Shown here one piece after another: positions 16,594 to 25,522 of a stretch of DNA of 64,000 nt. Both the position numbers and the translations under genes were made by a program. Each line of letters begins with the position of its first letter. The first letter of the stretch is position 1. The stretch is from Dyella caseinilytica (GTDB lineage Bacteria > Pseudomonadota > Gammaproteobacteria > Xanthomonadales > Rhodanobacteraceae): assembly GCF_016865235.1 (NCBI RefSeq), contig NZ_CP064030.1, positions 3,658,001 to 3,722,000 of the forward strand. The letters are read 5' to 3'. The notes below the pieces were generated by a model. That model was not told where the DNA came from. It was given only the letters and a program-made list of their open reading frames with translations, and made no database searches.

Positions 16594-18024
16594 TCAGTTC
16601 GCGGGCAGCACCACGCTGAAACGCGCGCCACCAAATTCCGCCGAACGATCGACCGTCAGTTCGCCCTTATAAGCGCGCACGATGTCCTGTACGATCGACA
16701 GGCCGATACCGTGACCCTGCACGCGCTCATCACCGCGCACGCCTCGCTGTAGCACTTTTTCGATCTTGTCTTCGTCGATGCCGGGGCCGTCGTCCTCCAC
16801 GCTCATCAGTAGACCAGGGCGCTGACGTGCACCTTGTGGCAGCGCCTTCACCACCAGCAACACGTGATGTCCGGCCCATTTGAAAGCGTTTTCCAACAGA
16901 TTGCCCATCAATTCCAGCAAATCGCCCTGCTCGCCATAAAATGCCGCGCCGTCTTCGATATCGAATTCGCATAACACGTTCTTGGCGGCGTAGACCTTTT
17001 CGAGACTCTGCACGAGATCTTCCGCATGCCCTGCAATCGGCACCGCGCTCGCGAAGGTCTGCCCGCCGCTCGTTGCTGCACGCGCCAATTGATAAGCCAC
17101 CAGCTCATCCATGCGGCGCACTTGATCGAGCACAGGCAGACGTGCCGTCACCGGAATATCGCCAGAGGATTCCAGCTGCGAACGGATCACTGCCAACGGC
17201 GTTTTCAGGCTGTGCGCCAGATCGGCCAGCGTATTGCGATAGCGCCCGCGCTGTTCTCGCTCGCTGTCGATAAAGGCGTTGATGCGTTCGGTCAGGCCGG
17301 TCAGCTCGACCGGATACTGGCTATCCAGATGATCGGTATCGCCGCGCTCGACGCGGCTCATGTCACTGGACACCTTGCGCAGCGGTGTCAGGCTCCAGTA
17401 CAGCAGCATCAACTGCAGCACAATCAGCATGACGCCCAAGGTCGCCAGCCAACCGACCAGGCTGCGCCGGTACACGGCGTTGTTGCCTTCCAGTTCGTCC
17501 TCGGTCTGCGCCACCGTGAAGGTAAGGCGCACGGGCGCACGACCGGGCGAGTCCACGTCCAACGCGACGCCAAAGCTGTAGTAGTAGAGCCGCCCCAATT
17601 CGGTATCTACCGGACCGACAAACTGCGACTGCCCTGGCTCCAGCTGATGCAGAAAACTGAAATCGCGGCCCAATGCAGACGACGATTCCCATTGAAAATT
17701 GTCCCCCAGCACTACCGCATACAGGCCTGAGCCCGGACGCGAAAACATCGGGTCAGGCGGCGTGTCCGGCATCAACGGCTTGCCATCACGGCGCACGTCG
17801 GTGCCCGTGATGTAGGAGATCACATTGTCGTGCAGGTGATCCTGCAGCTTGTTGCGTTCGCTGGCGGCATAGGTGCGCGACAGCGTCCACCCGATAGCGC
17901 CCAGGAAGGCGGCCAGCACGAGGCCGGTCGTAAGCGCAGCACGCGCCGCCAGTGAGAACGGGCGGCGCTCGGCTGCATCATTCGTCTTCGCTGCGAGGGA
18001 TGGCAAAGCGATACCCGCGTCCAC
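16594..18024 (-). CDS. phoQ: PhoQ-like sensor histidine kinase
   Basis: A 476-residue kinase starting at a GTG inside the 3' end of the regulator gene (47-bp overlap). TM1 is about 28-50, a periplasmic domain spans about 52-186, TM2 about 188-210, then HAMP. The His is H271 in LADLAHSLKTPLAVI, the PhoQ-type H-box. The ATPase domain has MGNLLENAFKWA, DDGPGID and GHGIGLSIV. In the family this sensor responds to Mg2+, antimicrobial peptides or acid; the ligand patch here cannot be judged. Operon: PepSY protein, PhoP-like, PhoQ-like. Confidence 0.85.
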   Translation of the reverse strand: MDAGIALPSLAAKTNDAAERRPFSLAARAALTTGLVLAAFLGAIGWTLSRTYAASERNKLQDHLHDNVISYITGTDVRRDGKPLMPDTPPDPMFSRPGSGLYAVVLGDNFQWESSSALGRDFSFLHQLEPGQSQFVGPVDTELGRLYYYSFGVALDVDSPGRAPVRLTFTVAQTEDELEGNNAVYRRSLVGWLATLGVMLIVLQLMLLYWSLTPLRKVSSDMSRVERGDTDHLDSQYPVELTGLTERINAFIDSEREQRGRYRNTLADLAHSLKTPLAVIRSQLESSGDIPVTARLPVLDQVRRMDELVAYQLARAATSGGQTFASAVPIAGHAEDLVQSLEKVYAAKNVLCEFDIEDGAAFYGEQGDLLELMGNLLENAFKWAGHHVLLVVKALPQGARQRPGLLMSVEDDGPGIDEDKIEKVLQRGVRGDERVQGHGIGLSIVQDIVRAYKGELTVDRSAEFGGARFSVVLPAN

Positions 18025-18664
18025 GCACCGTTTCGATCGGCTTCATCGTGCCTTCCGCATCCAGCTTCCTGCGCAGGCGGCCAATGAACACCTCCAGCAC
18101 GTTGGAATCGCGATCGAAATCCTGCTGATAAATGTGTTCGGTCAGATCAGCCTTCGAGACCAACTCGCCAGCGTGCAGCATAAGGTATTCAAGCACCTTG
18201 TACTCGTAGCTGGTGAGGTCCACCGACTTGCTTTCGACCGTCACGGTCTGCGCCGTGGTGTCGAGCTTGATCGGTCCGCAGGCCAGTACCGGCTTAGACC
18301 AGCCGCTGGCGCGGCGTACCAGCGCGTTGATGCGGGCGAGCAGCTCCTCAACGTGGAACGGCTTCACCAGGTAATCGTCGGCGCCGTGCTTGAGGCCCTC
18401 GACCTTGTCCTGCCAGCTGCCCCGCGCGGTAAGAATCAGGATCGGGTAGCGCTGACCGGCCTCACGCAAGGCCTTGACCAGATCCATGCCCGACAACTTG
18501 GGCAAGCCAAGGTCGATGATGGCCAGATCAAAGGGCACTTCGCGGCCCAGGTAAATACCCTCTTCGCCATCCTGTGCAGTGTCCACGGCAAACCCGTCGC
18601 GCTTGAGGCGGGCCGCCAATGTTTCGCGCAGCGGCGCTTCGTCTTCGACCAGGAGGATGCGCAT
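17978..18664 (-). CDS. phoP: PhoP-like response regulator (OmpR family)
   Basis: A 228-residue regulator with receiver domain (D51 in LAIIDLGLPK, K101 in DDYLVKPF) and an OmpR-type winged helix (LTSYEYKVLEYLMLH, VLEVFIGRLRRKLD, TVRGRGYRF). Its ATG overlaps the stop of the upstream PepSY gene (TAATG) and its 3' end overlaps the kinase, so the three genes are tightly coupled. Confidence 0.88.
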   Translation of the reverse strand: MRILLVEDEAPLRETLAARLKRDGFAVDTAQDGEEGIYLGREVPFDLAIIDLGLPKLSGMDLVKALREAGQRYPILILTARGSWQDKVEGLKHGADDYLVKPFHVEELLARINALVRRASGWSKPVLACGPIKLDTTAQTVTVESKSVDLTSYEYKVLEYLMLHAGELVSKADLTEHIYQQDFDRDSNVLEVFIGRLRRKLDAEGTMKPIETVRGRGYRFAIPRSEDE

Positions 18665-18984
18665 TAGTGTTTCTCCTTCTTGCTTCCGCCATTAGGGGAC
18701 TTCTTGGTGGATTGTGCCGCAGGCGGCGTGCGGGTGGCATCCGATGGAATCACGATGTTACGCACGTGACCCTCGGGTGTAAGTACCTTGATCCGATACT
18801 CCACCTTACGCCCTAGCTGGCGCGGCTCGGCCGACAGAATTTTCCCGCCGACCTGTTGTTGTACGCGCACGACTGCCTGATCCAGGGTCAGGCCGCCCTG
18901 CGGCGACGATTGGGCGGCAGCCATACCGGCTACCAGCAGAAAAACCGCCGCTATTGCCCATGTTAGACCGTGATGTAAGCCCAT
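18664..18984 (-). CDS. PepSY-domain periplasmic protein
   Basis: A 106-residue secreted protein. The start is placed at MGLHHGLTWAIAAVFLLVAG, which gives a signal peptide; ribosome site is weak and an upstream ATG is possible. The mature part (LTLDQAVVRVQQQVGGKIL, KVEYRIKVLTPEGHVRNIVI) fits a single PepSY fold, and the C-terminus is Lys/Ser-rich. PepSY proteins are often sensory accessories or protease inhibitors; its position directly before phoPQ suggests modulation of the kinase. Confidence 0.78.
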   Translation of the reverse strand: MGLHHGLTWAIAAVFLLVAGMAAAQSSPQGGLTLDQAVVRVQQQVGGKILSAEPRQLGRKVEYRIKVLTPEGHVRNIVIPSDATRTPPAAQSTKKSPNGGSKKEKH

Positions 18985-19131
18985 AGTCCCGTGAGTTGAG
19001 GGCCGGCCTATAGCCGGCTGACGCGCCATACTGCGCAACCGGGGCTGAATACTGACCTGACGGCTGCCAAGCGCTGGCCTTCCAAACACTTGCAAGGTCC
19101 GAGCTTCGGGCCATAGCACGGTATTTCCTGA

Positions 19132-20118
19132 TCAGGCGGCGATCCGCAGCGACCCCATCGCCTGCTCAATCAGTGACCAGCCCGCGCCAGGCTGATGGGC
19201 GCCCTCGCTCAAGATGCGCCGAAACCCGCGCGCCCCCGGCTCGCCCTGGTACAGACCCAGTAGATGCCGCGTGATGTGCTTGAGGGCGGTACCGCGCGCC
19301 AACTCGGCCTCGATATACGGCCGCATATGCTGCAGCACACTTTCACGCGACGGCAGTGGCAGACCATGAAGCGCCGCCTCGACCCGGGCCAGCACATAGG
19401 GATCATGGTAGGCCGCACGTCCCAGCATTACGCCATCGACATGGACCAAATGCTCCTGCACCGCCTCCACCGTCGTGATGCCGCCGTTGATGATCACCAG
19501 CAACTGCGGAAACTCCCGCTTGAGGCGATAGACGCGGTCATAGTCGAGCGGCGGAATCTCGCGGTTTTCCTTCGGCGATAAACCCTGCAGCCACGCTTTG
19601 CGCGCATGCACCACCAGAATCTCTACGCCCGCCTCAAGCATGGTCTCGGTGAAGTGCTGCAAATCCGCGTACTCGTCCTGATCATCCACACCAATACGGC
19701 ACTTCACCGTGACCGGCACCGACACCGCATCGCGCATCGCCTTCACACAATCACCCACCAGCGCCGGCTCGCGCATCAGGCACGCGCCAAAACGCCCCGA
19801 TTGCACTCGATCGGAAGGACAGCCCACATTGAGGTTGATCTCGTCATAACCGGCCTCCGCGCCATAGCGCGCCGCCTCCGCCAACTCCTGCGGGTCACTA
19901 CCCCCGAGCTGCAAGGCGACCGGGTGCTCCTGCTGGCTATGTTCCAGCAAACGCAACTGCTTGCCGCGCACCAGCGCGGCGCTCGTCACCATCTCGGTGT
20001 AAAGACAGGCGTGCGGGGATAGCAGGCGATGGAAATAACGGCAGTGACGGTCCGTCCAGTCCATCATAGGGGCCACGGATAGACGAAAGTCATTTCGATT
20101 GATGTTGTACATGGCCAT
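19132..20118 (-). CDS. dusA: tRNA-dihydrouridine(20/20a) synthase DusA
   Basis: A 328-residue FMN-dependent TIM-barrel enzyme reducing U20/U20a in tRNA D-loops. Motifs: LSVAPMMDWTDRHCRYFHRLL near the N-terminus, NLNVGCPSDRVQSGRFGACLM with the catalytic Cys, and VHARKAWLQGLSPKENR. The gene is intact, but fragments homologous to its first 20-odd codons recur at 21543-21626 and 25523-25555, showing that its 5' end has acted as an integration target. Confidence 0.95.
   Translation of the reverse strand: MAMYNINRNDFRLSVAPMMDWTDRHCRYFHRLLSPHACLYTEMVTSAALVRGKQLRLLEHSQQEHPVALQLGGSDPQELAEAARYGAEAGYDEINLNVGCPSDRVQSGRFGACLMREPALVGDCVKAMRDAVSVPVTVKCRIGVDDQDEYADLQHFTETMLEAGVEILVVHARKAWLQGLSPKENREIPPLDYDRVYRLKREFPQLLVIINGGITTVEAVQEHLVHVDGVMLGRAAYHDPYVLARVEAALHGLPLPSRESVLQHMRPYIEAELARGTALKHITRHLLGLYQGEPGARGFRRILSEGAHQPGAGWSLIEQAMGSLRIAA
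20044..20076 (-). repeat. dusA 5' core, likely attachment site (intact copy)
   Basis: The segment encoding VAPMMDWTDRH in dusA. Two divergent copies in the same orientation lie at 21543-21626 and 25523-25555. The 5' part of dusA is a known target of a family of tyrosine integrases that carry islands and prophages. Confidence 0.55.
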
Positions 20119-20148
20119 ATTTTACCTGCACAACGACGTGCCTAGGGC

Positions 20149-21207
20149 CTAGCGCCCCACTCGAACCTTTGCGACTACCTCATTGACATAACCGACAAGT
20201 ACCGCGGGCTGGTCGTGTTGAATGAAATGACCAGAATCCTGGACCACAACACTTTTGCCGTCAGTCGACAACGAAGCAATCACATCGTGCGCGTGTTTCC
20301 ATGCTGCATAGTAAAGCGCTTGTTCTTCGGCACTGAAGTCGCTCACCGGTGCAGGATGTCGCGCTGCGGTTAATACGATCACTGGCGTCGAGCCGAACTG
20401 GTTAGCTTCGAAGCTAGCTTCATGGTCGTTGACGTTTTCCCCAGACATCGCGCCGAAAGTGTTCACGAACTCGGAGACATTGGCTTCGTAATACTTGGGT
20501 TGCGCCTTTTGGCTGCTCAGAGCTGTATGAAGAACGACATCTGCTTTGTTTGTATTGTCCAGACATGCGAAGCCAGTGCTTTCCAGCTCGCGCAGCTGGC
20601 CGGCATTTGCTTTGACTAAACACGCGCGTGCGTCGGTGATATAGCGACTGTTTGCTCTAGCAAGCTCCGCAGCCTTGCTCGGCGGCAATCCATAGCGTTC
20701 GAAATGTTGCTGACCGGCGTAGCCTGGGTCGACCAGCACCATACCTGCGACTTCGCCGGGATACGTTCTTGCGTACAAACTCGCGTAGATACCTCCGTTC
20801 GAATGGCCTACCAGAACCACTGGAACAGGCAATTTGGCGCGCTCGATGAGCCGATGTAGATCATCCACGGCGTTAACAGCATCTGAGGGACGCGTTGCCG
20901 GATCGCTGAATCCATAACCTGCACGATCATAAGAACAAACCGTCGTCGTTTCCGCGATGCGGGTCTGCACGTCTTGCCAACTAGCTGTACCGCCTCCCGT
21001 TCCAGCATCGAGGATCACCACCGGCGAGCCATGCCCAAGGCAAAACAAGTTGAGCTTACGCGATCCGTCGACAGCAATGAGAAGGTGTGGATGAGTGTAG
21101 GCACTCGAGGGCACAGCTAAGTCGTTTCCACTTCCACGAACCGTTGCCAATGGCATCACTGAGGCAGCGATGAGCAACGCAATAAAATGTACATGGCGTG
21201 CTTGCAT
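20149..21207 (-). CDS. secreted alpha/beta hydrolase
   Basis: A 352-residue protein. The start at MQARHVHFIALLIAASVMPLATVRG gives a signal peptide; the frame stays open another 119 codons upstream but that part has no domain and runs into a dusA fragment. The alpha/beta hydrolase core shows VVILDAGTGGGTASWQDV, SYDRAGYGFSD, the nucleophile elbow GHSNGG (S136) and a C-terminal DSGHFIQHDQP with the catalytic His. Substrate unknown. Lies between dusA and the first displaced dusA fragment, so it may be island cargo. Confidence 0.82.
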   Translation of the reverse strand: MQARHVHFIALLIAASVMPLATVRGSGNDLAVPSSAYTHPHLLIAVDGSRKLNLFCLGHGSPVVILDAGTGGGTASWQDVQTRIAETTTVCSYDRAGYGFSDPATRPSDAVNAVDDLHRLIERAKLPVPVVLVGHSNGGIYASLYARTYPGEVAGMVLVDPGYAGQQHFERYGLPPSKAAELARANSRYITDARACLVKANAGQLRELESTGFACLDNTNKADVVLHTALSSQKAQPKYYEANVSEFVNTFGAMSGENVNDHEASFEANQFGSTPVIVLTAARHPAPVSDFSAEEQALYYAAWKHAHDVIASLSTDGKSVVVQDSGHFIQHDQPAVLVGYVNEVVAKVRVGR

Positions 21208-21481
21208 TGATAGGTTCTTCCACGTGCGGCGCAATGAAATCGAGAGGTGGCGAGCGAAGTAAATGAGAAGCTCACGGCGCCTTGAGCGAGTGTCAAACGT
21301 TAGCCCTTGGACCATTTCCAGAGCAAGCTGACTATCGGCATAGAAGACTGCCTCTTCGCACCGTGAGTTAGACACTGCATTCCCACCAGTGCGGGATGTC
21401 CGCAGTCGAAAGCGGGCGGGCCGAGCTTGCCCAGTGACAAAATACACTACAAGGCACAAATCGCATTTCAAGCAGGAGTAA

Positions 21482-21500
21482 GGTGCAACGAGAGTGCAAC
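21482..21500 (+). repeat. tandem GTGCAAC motifs, candidate integrase arm sites
   Basis: GGTGCAAC is followed two bases later by GAGTGCAAC, about 45 bp from the displaced dusA fragment. The same motif pair recurs at 25456-25475 beside the third dusA copy. Confidence 0.4.
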
Positions 21501-21542
21501 AGAGGTATACGGTGAAGCGGCGAAAACTAGCCGCGCCAGTAC

Positions 21543-21626
21543 TTAGAAGGCCCCATCTATCCAATCCATCATCGGTGCTACGGATAACTGGAAATCGGAA
21601 AGGTTATAGCTTTGTATGGAGCACAT
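21543..21626 (-). pseudogene. displaced dusA 5' fragment (27 codons)
   Basis: Begins with ATG and reads MCSIQSYN..., then DFQLSVAPMMDWID followed by GAF and a stop. It aligns with the dusA N-terminus (DFRLSVAPMMDWTD), including the tyrosine-asparagine pair upstream, but differs at many codons, so it is not a recent duplication. It most likely is an older dusA 5' end displaced by integration. Confidence 0.7.
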
Positions 21627-21817
21627 TCCATCCGGCCCGCCCCTGCGTTGGCCGACTGGTATCAGCGAAAAATATCCGCCAAGCGCTGTTTAAAGAGCTG
21701 GTTCAACCCGCAGGCACTCATTTAACTGCCTCCGTCCCGCTTTCCACGCCTCACCTACACGAAGTATTAGGGGGCACCCGAGGACTTCTGAGTACCCCTT
21801 CGAAAATACGGCAGTGT

Positions 21818-22210
21818 TCAATCCAAGAATTTCCAGGTGTCCGCGCCATCGAAGCGCCTGACGACAACTAACTCCAGAAGCGCGGGTTCAAAATTCCGCA
21901 GGTTTACGCCGTGGCGAGCGCCGGGCGTAGAATCAATCGGCTCCCAATGGGTGACGATACCGCAGGTCCTGCACCGCACATTCCGCAAAGATCGATCGCC
22001 CCAAATATAGCTTTCCGTGTTCTCGGGGTGGCCTTCGATTGAGACTGAGCCGAGTTCGTAGTAGGCCCATATCCCTCCCGTGCGGCGACATAACGAGCAG
22101 TTGCAACTCGTCGCCATTTCGGGCGCCGCCGGAAGCGTAAGGCGCACTGAGCCGCAGTGGCAGGAACCGTGCAGCGATGGCGAGGCCCGTTCGTGGTTCA
22201 CGGAATTCAT
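21818..22210 (-). CDS. GFA-family zinc protein
   Basis: A 130-residue protein with the GFA cysteine pattern: CHCGSVRL, SCNCSLCRRTGG and RCRTCG. The family is named after glutathione-dependent formaldehyde-activating enzyme, but most members have no proven activity; treat it as a zinc-binding protein of unknown substrate. It is not near the fae operon and is not evidence for formaldehyde metabolism. Lies inside the dusA-associated region. Confidence 0.85.
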   Translation of the reverse strand: MNSVNHERASPSLHGSCHCGSVRLTLPAAPEMATSCNCSLCRRTGGIWAYYELGSVSIEGHPENTESYIWGDRSLRNVRCRTCGIVTHWEPIDSTPGARHGVNLRNFEPALLELVVVRRFDGADTWKFLD

Positions 22211-22460
22211 CGTTGGTTGTCGCGCCGCCTGACTAGTGAATATACGGACAAGCCCGTTCGGTTATACATCCCCGATCGCGCAAAGAGATCCCTGTGCGAC
22301 TCATTTGCTCTTGCCGCAGCTTATCTTTGCTACGCCCGGCCAACAACTGGGCGTATAACCGGACGGAGAGGTGTGATCCTGGAGCGTCCGCTTCGGGGCG
22401 AAAGCATACGCCTATAGATCGACTTACAAAAAGCCCTCTCAAATCTAGATCAATCGACAT

Positions 22461-23375
22461 TCATTTCTTACCTGGACGCAACCAAAGGCCAAGGCCCACC
22501 ACCGCAAGCACCAACACTAATATCCCCACAAATAACCCGCCCAATAAGGCCATTTGGTCGCGGGAGCGTTCGCCATGATCGAGGCGAAAAACATCATCAT
22601 TGAAGTTCAGTGCCGACACTTCAGGATGATCAACTTCGTAGGCGATTGGGACCTGCTTGTTTGTACGCGCGTAAGTGATACGGGGGTCATTGGAGCGATC
22701 GCCGAGATCTGCGTAGCCATGTATGGGCTTCGATGCGCCGTTTGTTTCAGCTGACGGCGTAAACGCGTACTCGACAAAGAAGCTGCAAGATCTTCTTCCG
22801 CAGCCTCCATTATAGATGCGAATGACGTCCGCCATGGTCCGCAGGCCATTACGTTGAATCTTGGCCTCAGTGCGGGCTTCGTTGTGCATTGAGATCGCGA
22901 AACCGAAAAAAAAGACCGCAAAAATGAGCCCGAAGAATGTGGCACTATATGCAAATACGGACTTGCGGTCATCGGAATTGACCCCCGCACTCATGCGCCT
23001 CATTACACCTGCTAATGCCATCAGCGCGATAAAAATGAGTGCTACAAATTCGACGTTACTGTGCAAAAGAATGGCGGATGCTGACGACGGGTCAGCCAGC
23101 ATAGGGATACCGAAAATAAGAAAGAGCGAAAAAAGAGTTCCGATGAGTATTCCGTGCTTGTTAAAAGTTGTCTCCTTCGGCTTACTCCGGTACGAAGCCC
23201 CCCCGTGCAGGCGGTTGCCTGACTCAGCGGAAGGGTTATCTGTGTAGATCACCAGCGGACTGGGCGATTCATGCGAGGTCTTCGCATACGCCTTGCCGCA
23301 AGATGGGCATTCCCAATCGGGCACCTGATCAGTCGGCTTTCTTTGATAACCACAAGCCTGACAAACTGTTTCCAT
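22461..23375 (-). CDS. zinc-ribbon membrane protein, DUF3592-like
   Basis: A 304-residue protein. The N-terminus has a zinc ribbon (CQACGYQRK...WECPSCGKAY). Two hydrophobic pairs follow (about 75-95, 105-125, 140-165), then an extracytoplasmic domain with CGRRSCSFFVEYAFTPS and VPIAYEVDHPEVSALNF, patterned like DUF3592, and a last TM helix near the C-terminus. Function unknown. Base composition and codon choice look more AT-rich than core neighbours, in keeping with acquired DNA. Confidence 0.72.
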   Translation of the reverse strand: METVCQACGYQRKPTDQVPDWECPSCGKAYAKTSHESPSPLVIYTDNPSAESGNRLHGGASYRSKPKETTFNKHGILIGTLFSLFLIFGIPMLADPSSASAILLHSNVEFVALIFIALMALAGVMRRMSAGVNSDDRKSVFAYSATFFGLIFAVFFFGFAISMHNEARTEAKIQRNGLRTMADVIRIYNGGCGRRSCSFFVEYAFTPSAETNGASKPIHGYADLGDRSNDPRITYARTNKQVPIAYEVDHPEVSALNFNDDVFRLDHGERSRDQMALLGGLFVGILVLVLAVVGLGLWLRPGKK

Positions 23376-23435
23376 GCCTAATCCCCGTATAGATTGATCT
23401 GATCGCGTAAATGATTTTGCTCGCGGGTCATAAAT

Positions 23436-23459
23436 GTCTGCTTCGGGTCGGAAGCAGAC
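23436..23459. repeat. short inverted repeat
   Basis: GTCTGCTTC and GAAGCAGAC form a 9-bp perfect stem with a 6-nt loop, in the gap between two hypothetical genes. It could be a terminator stem without T-tract or a dispersed palindrome. Confidence 0.35.
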
Positions 23460-23512
23460 GTTCTGAGGCTATAAAATGAGGATGACCCTTTTCTGCTCGC
23501 GTACCTATGCGA

Positions 23513-23923
23513 TTAGTTTCCTATTGCTGCCTGCAGCCCTTTGACATCTGCTTCGGACAGATGACGTTTAAGTGGAAACGCAGGCTTTGGTGCATAGAAA
23601 TATGCAGTAGCAGTGCCATCATTTGATACGAACAGGTCAAGAGAGCTCTGTTGTCCATTCGGTCCGCTCGTGGCGATTTCCATCGCTATTGGCGCGGGAG
23701 GCGTTTCCATCAACCCCTCCCAACCCTTGTCATGAGCTTTAAACCAATCTACAAGTTTCGTTAATTGCTGAGGTGTCAATAATCTGCTGGAAATGCCGCG
23801 GCCTTGCACAGTTGCGGTCGCAATATCGGGTATTGCGATAGTGTGATCCCAGACTCCGGCAAGAGTTGGAGTAACACAAAGCAGTCCAGCAACAATAAAA
23901 CACCATCCACTAAAGCGCTTCAT
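23513..23923 (-). CDS. secreted hypothetical protein
   Basis: A 136-residue protein with signal peptide MKRFSGWCFIVAGLLCVTPTLAG. The mature part includes ISSRLLTPQQLTKLVDWFKAHDKGW and a Ser/Thr-rich strand region (LDLFVSNDGTATAYFY). No domain recognised. Inside the dusA-associated region; neighbouring genes on the same strand are also short hypotheticals. Confidence 0.65.
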   Translation of the reverse strand: MKRFSGWCFIVAGLLCVTPTLAGVWDHTIAIPDIATATVQGRGISSRLLTPQQLTKLVDWFKAHDKGWEGLMETPPAPIAMEIATSGPNGQQSSLDLFVSNDGTATAYFYAPKPAFPLKRHLSEADVKGLQAAIGN

Positions 23924-24132
23924 GACGTCTCCCAGTGAGTGAGCACTCTGACGGTCAGGCTAAGGCTCCCTTAGGGACACAACACCTGCCGGAAGTAACC
24001 AAACTTTGGCATGATTTCCATATGCCAACGATTTTGATTCTCGATAATAACCAGTTGAATATCCGTTTTGGGTTGCCGTCATGCCGAGCTTGCCGAGTAG
24101 CCAAGCAGGCCGTAAGGTCCAGGCAATAGGCA

Positions 24133-24537
24133 TCAGCTAGCGACTTCCCGCGCAATGACCTCGACCAATTCAAAATGCAGCGTCACAAACTCGAAGCTGT
24201 CGTGCAAATCCAGATGCGGCAGGCAACGAATATGGCACTCACGGAATTCCTCCGCGCTGGAAAACGCTTCGCCGCGCCAGACTTCTTCTGGAATCTTGCC
24301 GAATTCGATCGTGTAGACCTTGGTTGCCCTGATAATGCAGCGAAGCCGATGCTTCAAATCGTAGACTTCAATGATGTCGCCAGGCTCATAACTTCCATCA
24401 CCGTATTCGCCATACGGTTTGTAATAATCCGCGACCGTGTCGGCGGTGACAGTCTTGAGACCATCCATGACGGCGCGTGGAAGGCTGTCATCGTTCTCGT
24501 CAGCGCCCCAGAAGGTCAATCTCTTTCTGCCGCTCAT
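24133..24537 (-). CDS. ASCH-domain protein
   Basis: A 134-residue protein. The start at MSGRKRLTFWGADENDDSL has AGAGAAGAG just upstream. The pattern KRLTFWGADENDDSLPRAV, GLKTVTA, YEPGDIIEVYDLKHRLRCII and FGKIPEEVWRGEAFSS fits an ASCH (PUA-like) domain, which may bind RNA or act on nucleosides. Exact activity unknown. Confidence 0.75.
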   Translation of the reverse strand: MSGRKRLTFWGADENDDSLPRAVMDGLKTVTADTVADYYKPYGEYGDGSYEPGDIIEVYDLKHRLRCIIRATKVYTIEFGKIPEEVWRGEAFSSAEEFRECHIRCLPHLDLHDSFEFVTLHFELVEVIAREVAS

Positions 24538-24676
24538 CTCTTCTCTTTGTGCATTGATGCACCCTGAATCCAACATCGTAATCGTATCTACGGCCTGGAG
24601 GGCGATGACTTCTAATCTTTTCGGCACCGACTATTCGCCAGTATCCGCAGTCGAAAGCTGACATCAAATCAGTGGT

Positions 24677-24967
24677 CTACGGCTTGCCTAGCAGTAACTT
24701 CAGCTGCGGCCACCAAAACAACGCTCCAAACCAGAAGAAGACCCCCAACAACAGTGCTGGAAATACTGACCGCATTAGCACTGAGGCCCAAAACCACAAT
24801 GGCTGATCTGATCGGGAGAACTCGTCTGGAGAGCTGGTTTTGTTACCGAGCCGTACCGAGCCTGTGCGAATGGCCTGCTGGGTCTCCTTGATTATCAAAC
24901 CAAAACCAATGAGAGGAAAACCAGCGGAGCCCAAGAAAGCCAGCACTGCCAAAAGTTTTTGGTCCAT
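24677..24967 (-). CDS. small membrane protein
   Basis: A 96-residue protein starting MDQKLLAVLAFLGSAGFP, chosen because the upstream extension overlaps the next gene. Two membrane helices (about 5-25 and 58-85) flank a polar loop (ETQQAIRTGSVRLGNKTSSPDEFSRSD). Not recognised. Confidence 0.55.
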   Translation of the reverse strand: MDQKLLAVLAFLGSAGFPLIGFGLIIKETQQAIRTGSVRLGNKTSSPDEFSRSDQPLWFWASVLMRSVFPALLLGVFFWFGALFWWPQLKLLLGKP

Positions 24968-25001
24968 CCATAAATTCTCGTAAGCCCCTACATTCCAATC
25001 T

Positions 25002-25358
25002 CTACTGTTCGGTGATATCGCACGAGACATCGCTAGTAGGAAAATATGAGTCTGAGATGTCTGCATGAGTGAAACCGCGGACAAGAGAAATCGCCGTGAT
25101 ACGTCCGTCCGGTGCCGTTTTGGTATAGATATGCCGGGCTACGCCCCAGTCACTGGTGTTACCGGGACCGTGGTCGTAAACGCCATAGACGATGTCCTTA
25201 CCTCTTTTGCATAGCACGGTGTAATCGTGCGCCCAGGAACGCGGAATCGGTCGCCAACCGTCGGCCGCAAGCTGAGCATCAGTTTGCGCCTCACCATTCG
25301 CCGCGCCGATCATCCCGATAAGTACCAGCGCCAACCCCGCAATCTTTTTGACTTTCAT
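25002..25358 (-). CDS. secreted hypothetical protein
   Basis: A 118-residue protein starting at MKVKKIAGLALVLIGMIGAANG, a signal peptide. The mature part carries two Cys (VLCKRGKD and DVSCDITEQ), which could form a disulphide. No domain recognised. Last intact gene before the third dusA fragment. Confidence 0.62.
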   Translation of the reverse strand: MKVKKIAGLALVLIGMIGAANGEAQTDAQLAADGWRPIPRSWAHDYTVLCKRGKDIVYGVYDHGPGNTSDWGVARHIYTKTAPDGRITAISLVRGFTHADISDSYFPTSDVSCDITEQ

Positions 25359-25455
25359 ACGCCCCCCGTGTGATCCGGACCGACTGCAGACCTTTTGACC
25401 ATCCATTGAGAGTCTTTAGGCCGAGGGAGCACTTGTCAATTGGCGTTGCGATCAA

Positions 25456-25475
25456 GAGTGCAACAAGAGTGAAAC
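25456..25475 (+). repeat. tandem GAGTG(C/A)AAC motifs
   Basis: GAGTGCAAC and GAGTGAAAC in direct repeat, 2 bp apart, about 50 bp from the third dusA copy. The counterpart of the motif at 21482-21500. Confidence 0.4.
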
Positions 25476-25522
25476 AGACAAGATGCCGACCCCTATAAAG
25501 TCAGTCACGCCAGGACTCTGCA

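Larger units (their letters stand above)
21208..21817. other. non-coding gap holding a displaced dusA 5' end
   Basis: No credible gene. It contains the GGTGCAAC/GAGTGCAAC repeats (21482-21500) and the dusA fragment at 21543-21626. The rest shows no recognisable feature. Confidence 0.45.

Noticed and set aside
21208..21564. N-terminal extension of the alpha/beta hydrolase
   Set aside because: The open frame lacks domain features, begins inside a dusA fragment, and the downstream ATG gives a good signal peptide.
21818..22210. GFA protein as a partner of the fae operon in formaldehyde metabolism
   Set aside because: The shared name is historical; the gene is 19 kb away, inside an accessory region, and the family's activity is mostly unproven.
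24022..24129. Short plus-strand frame beginning MPTILILDNNQLNIRF
   Set aside because: Too short, no ribosome site beyond chance, and no family match in pattern.
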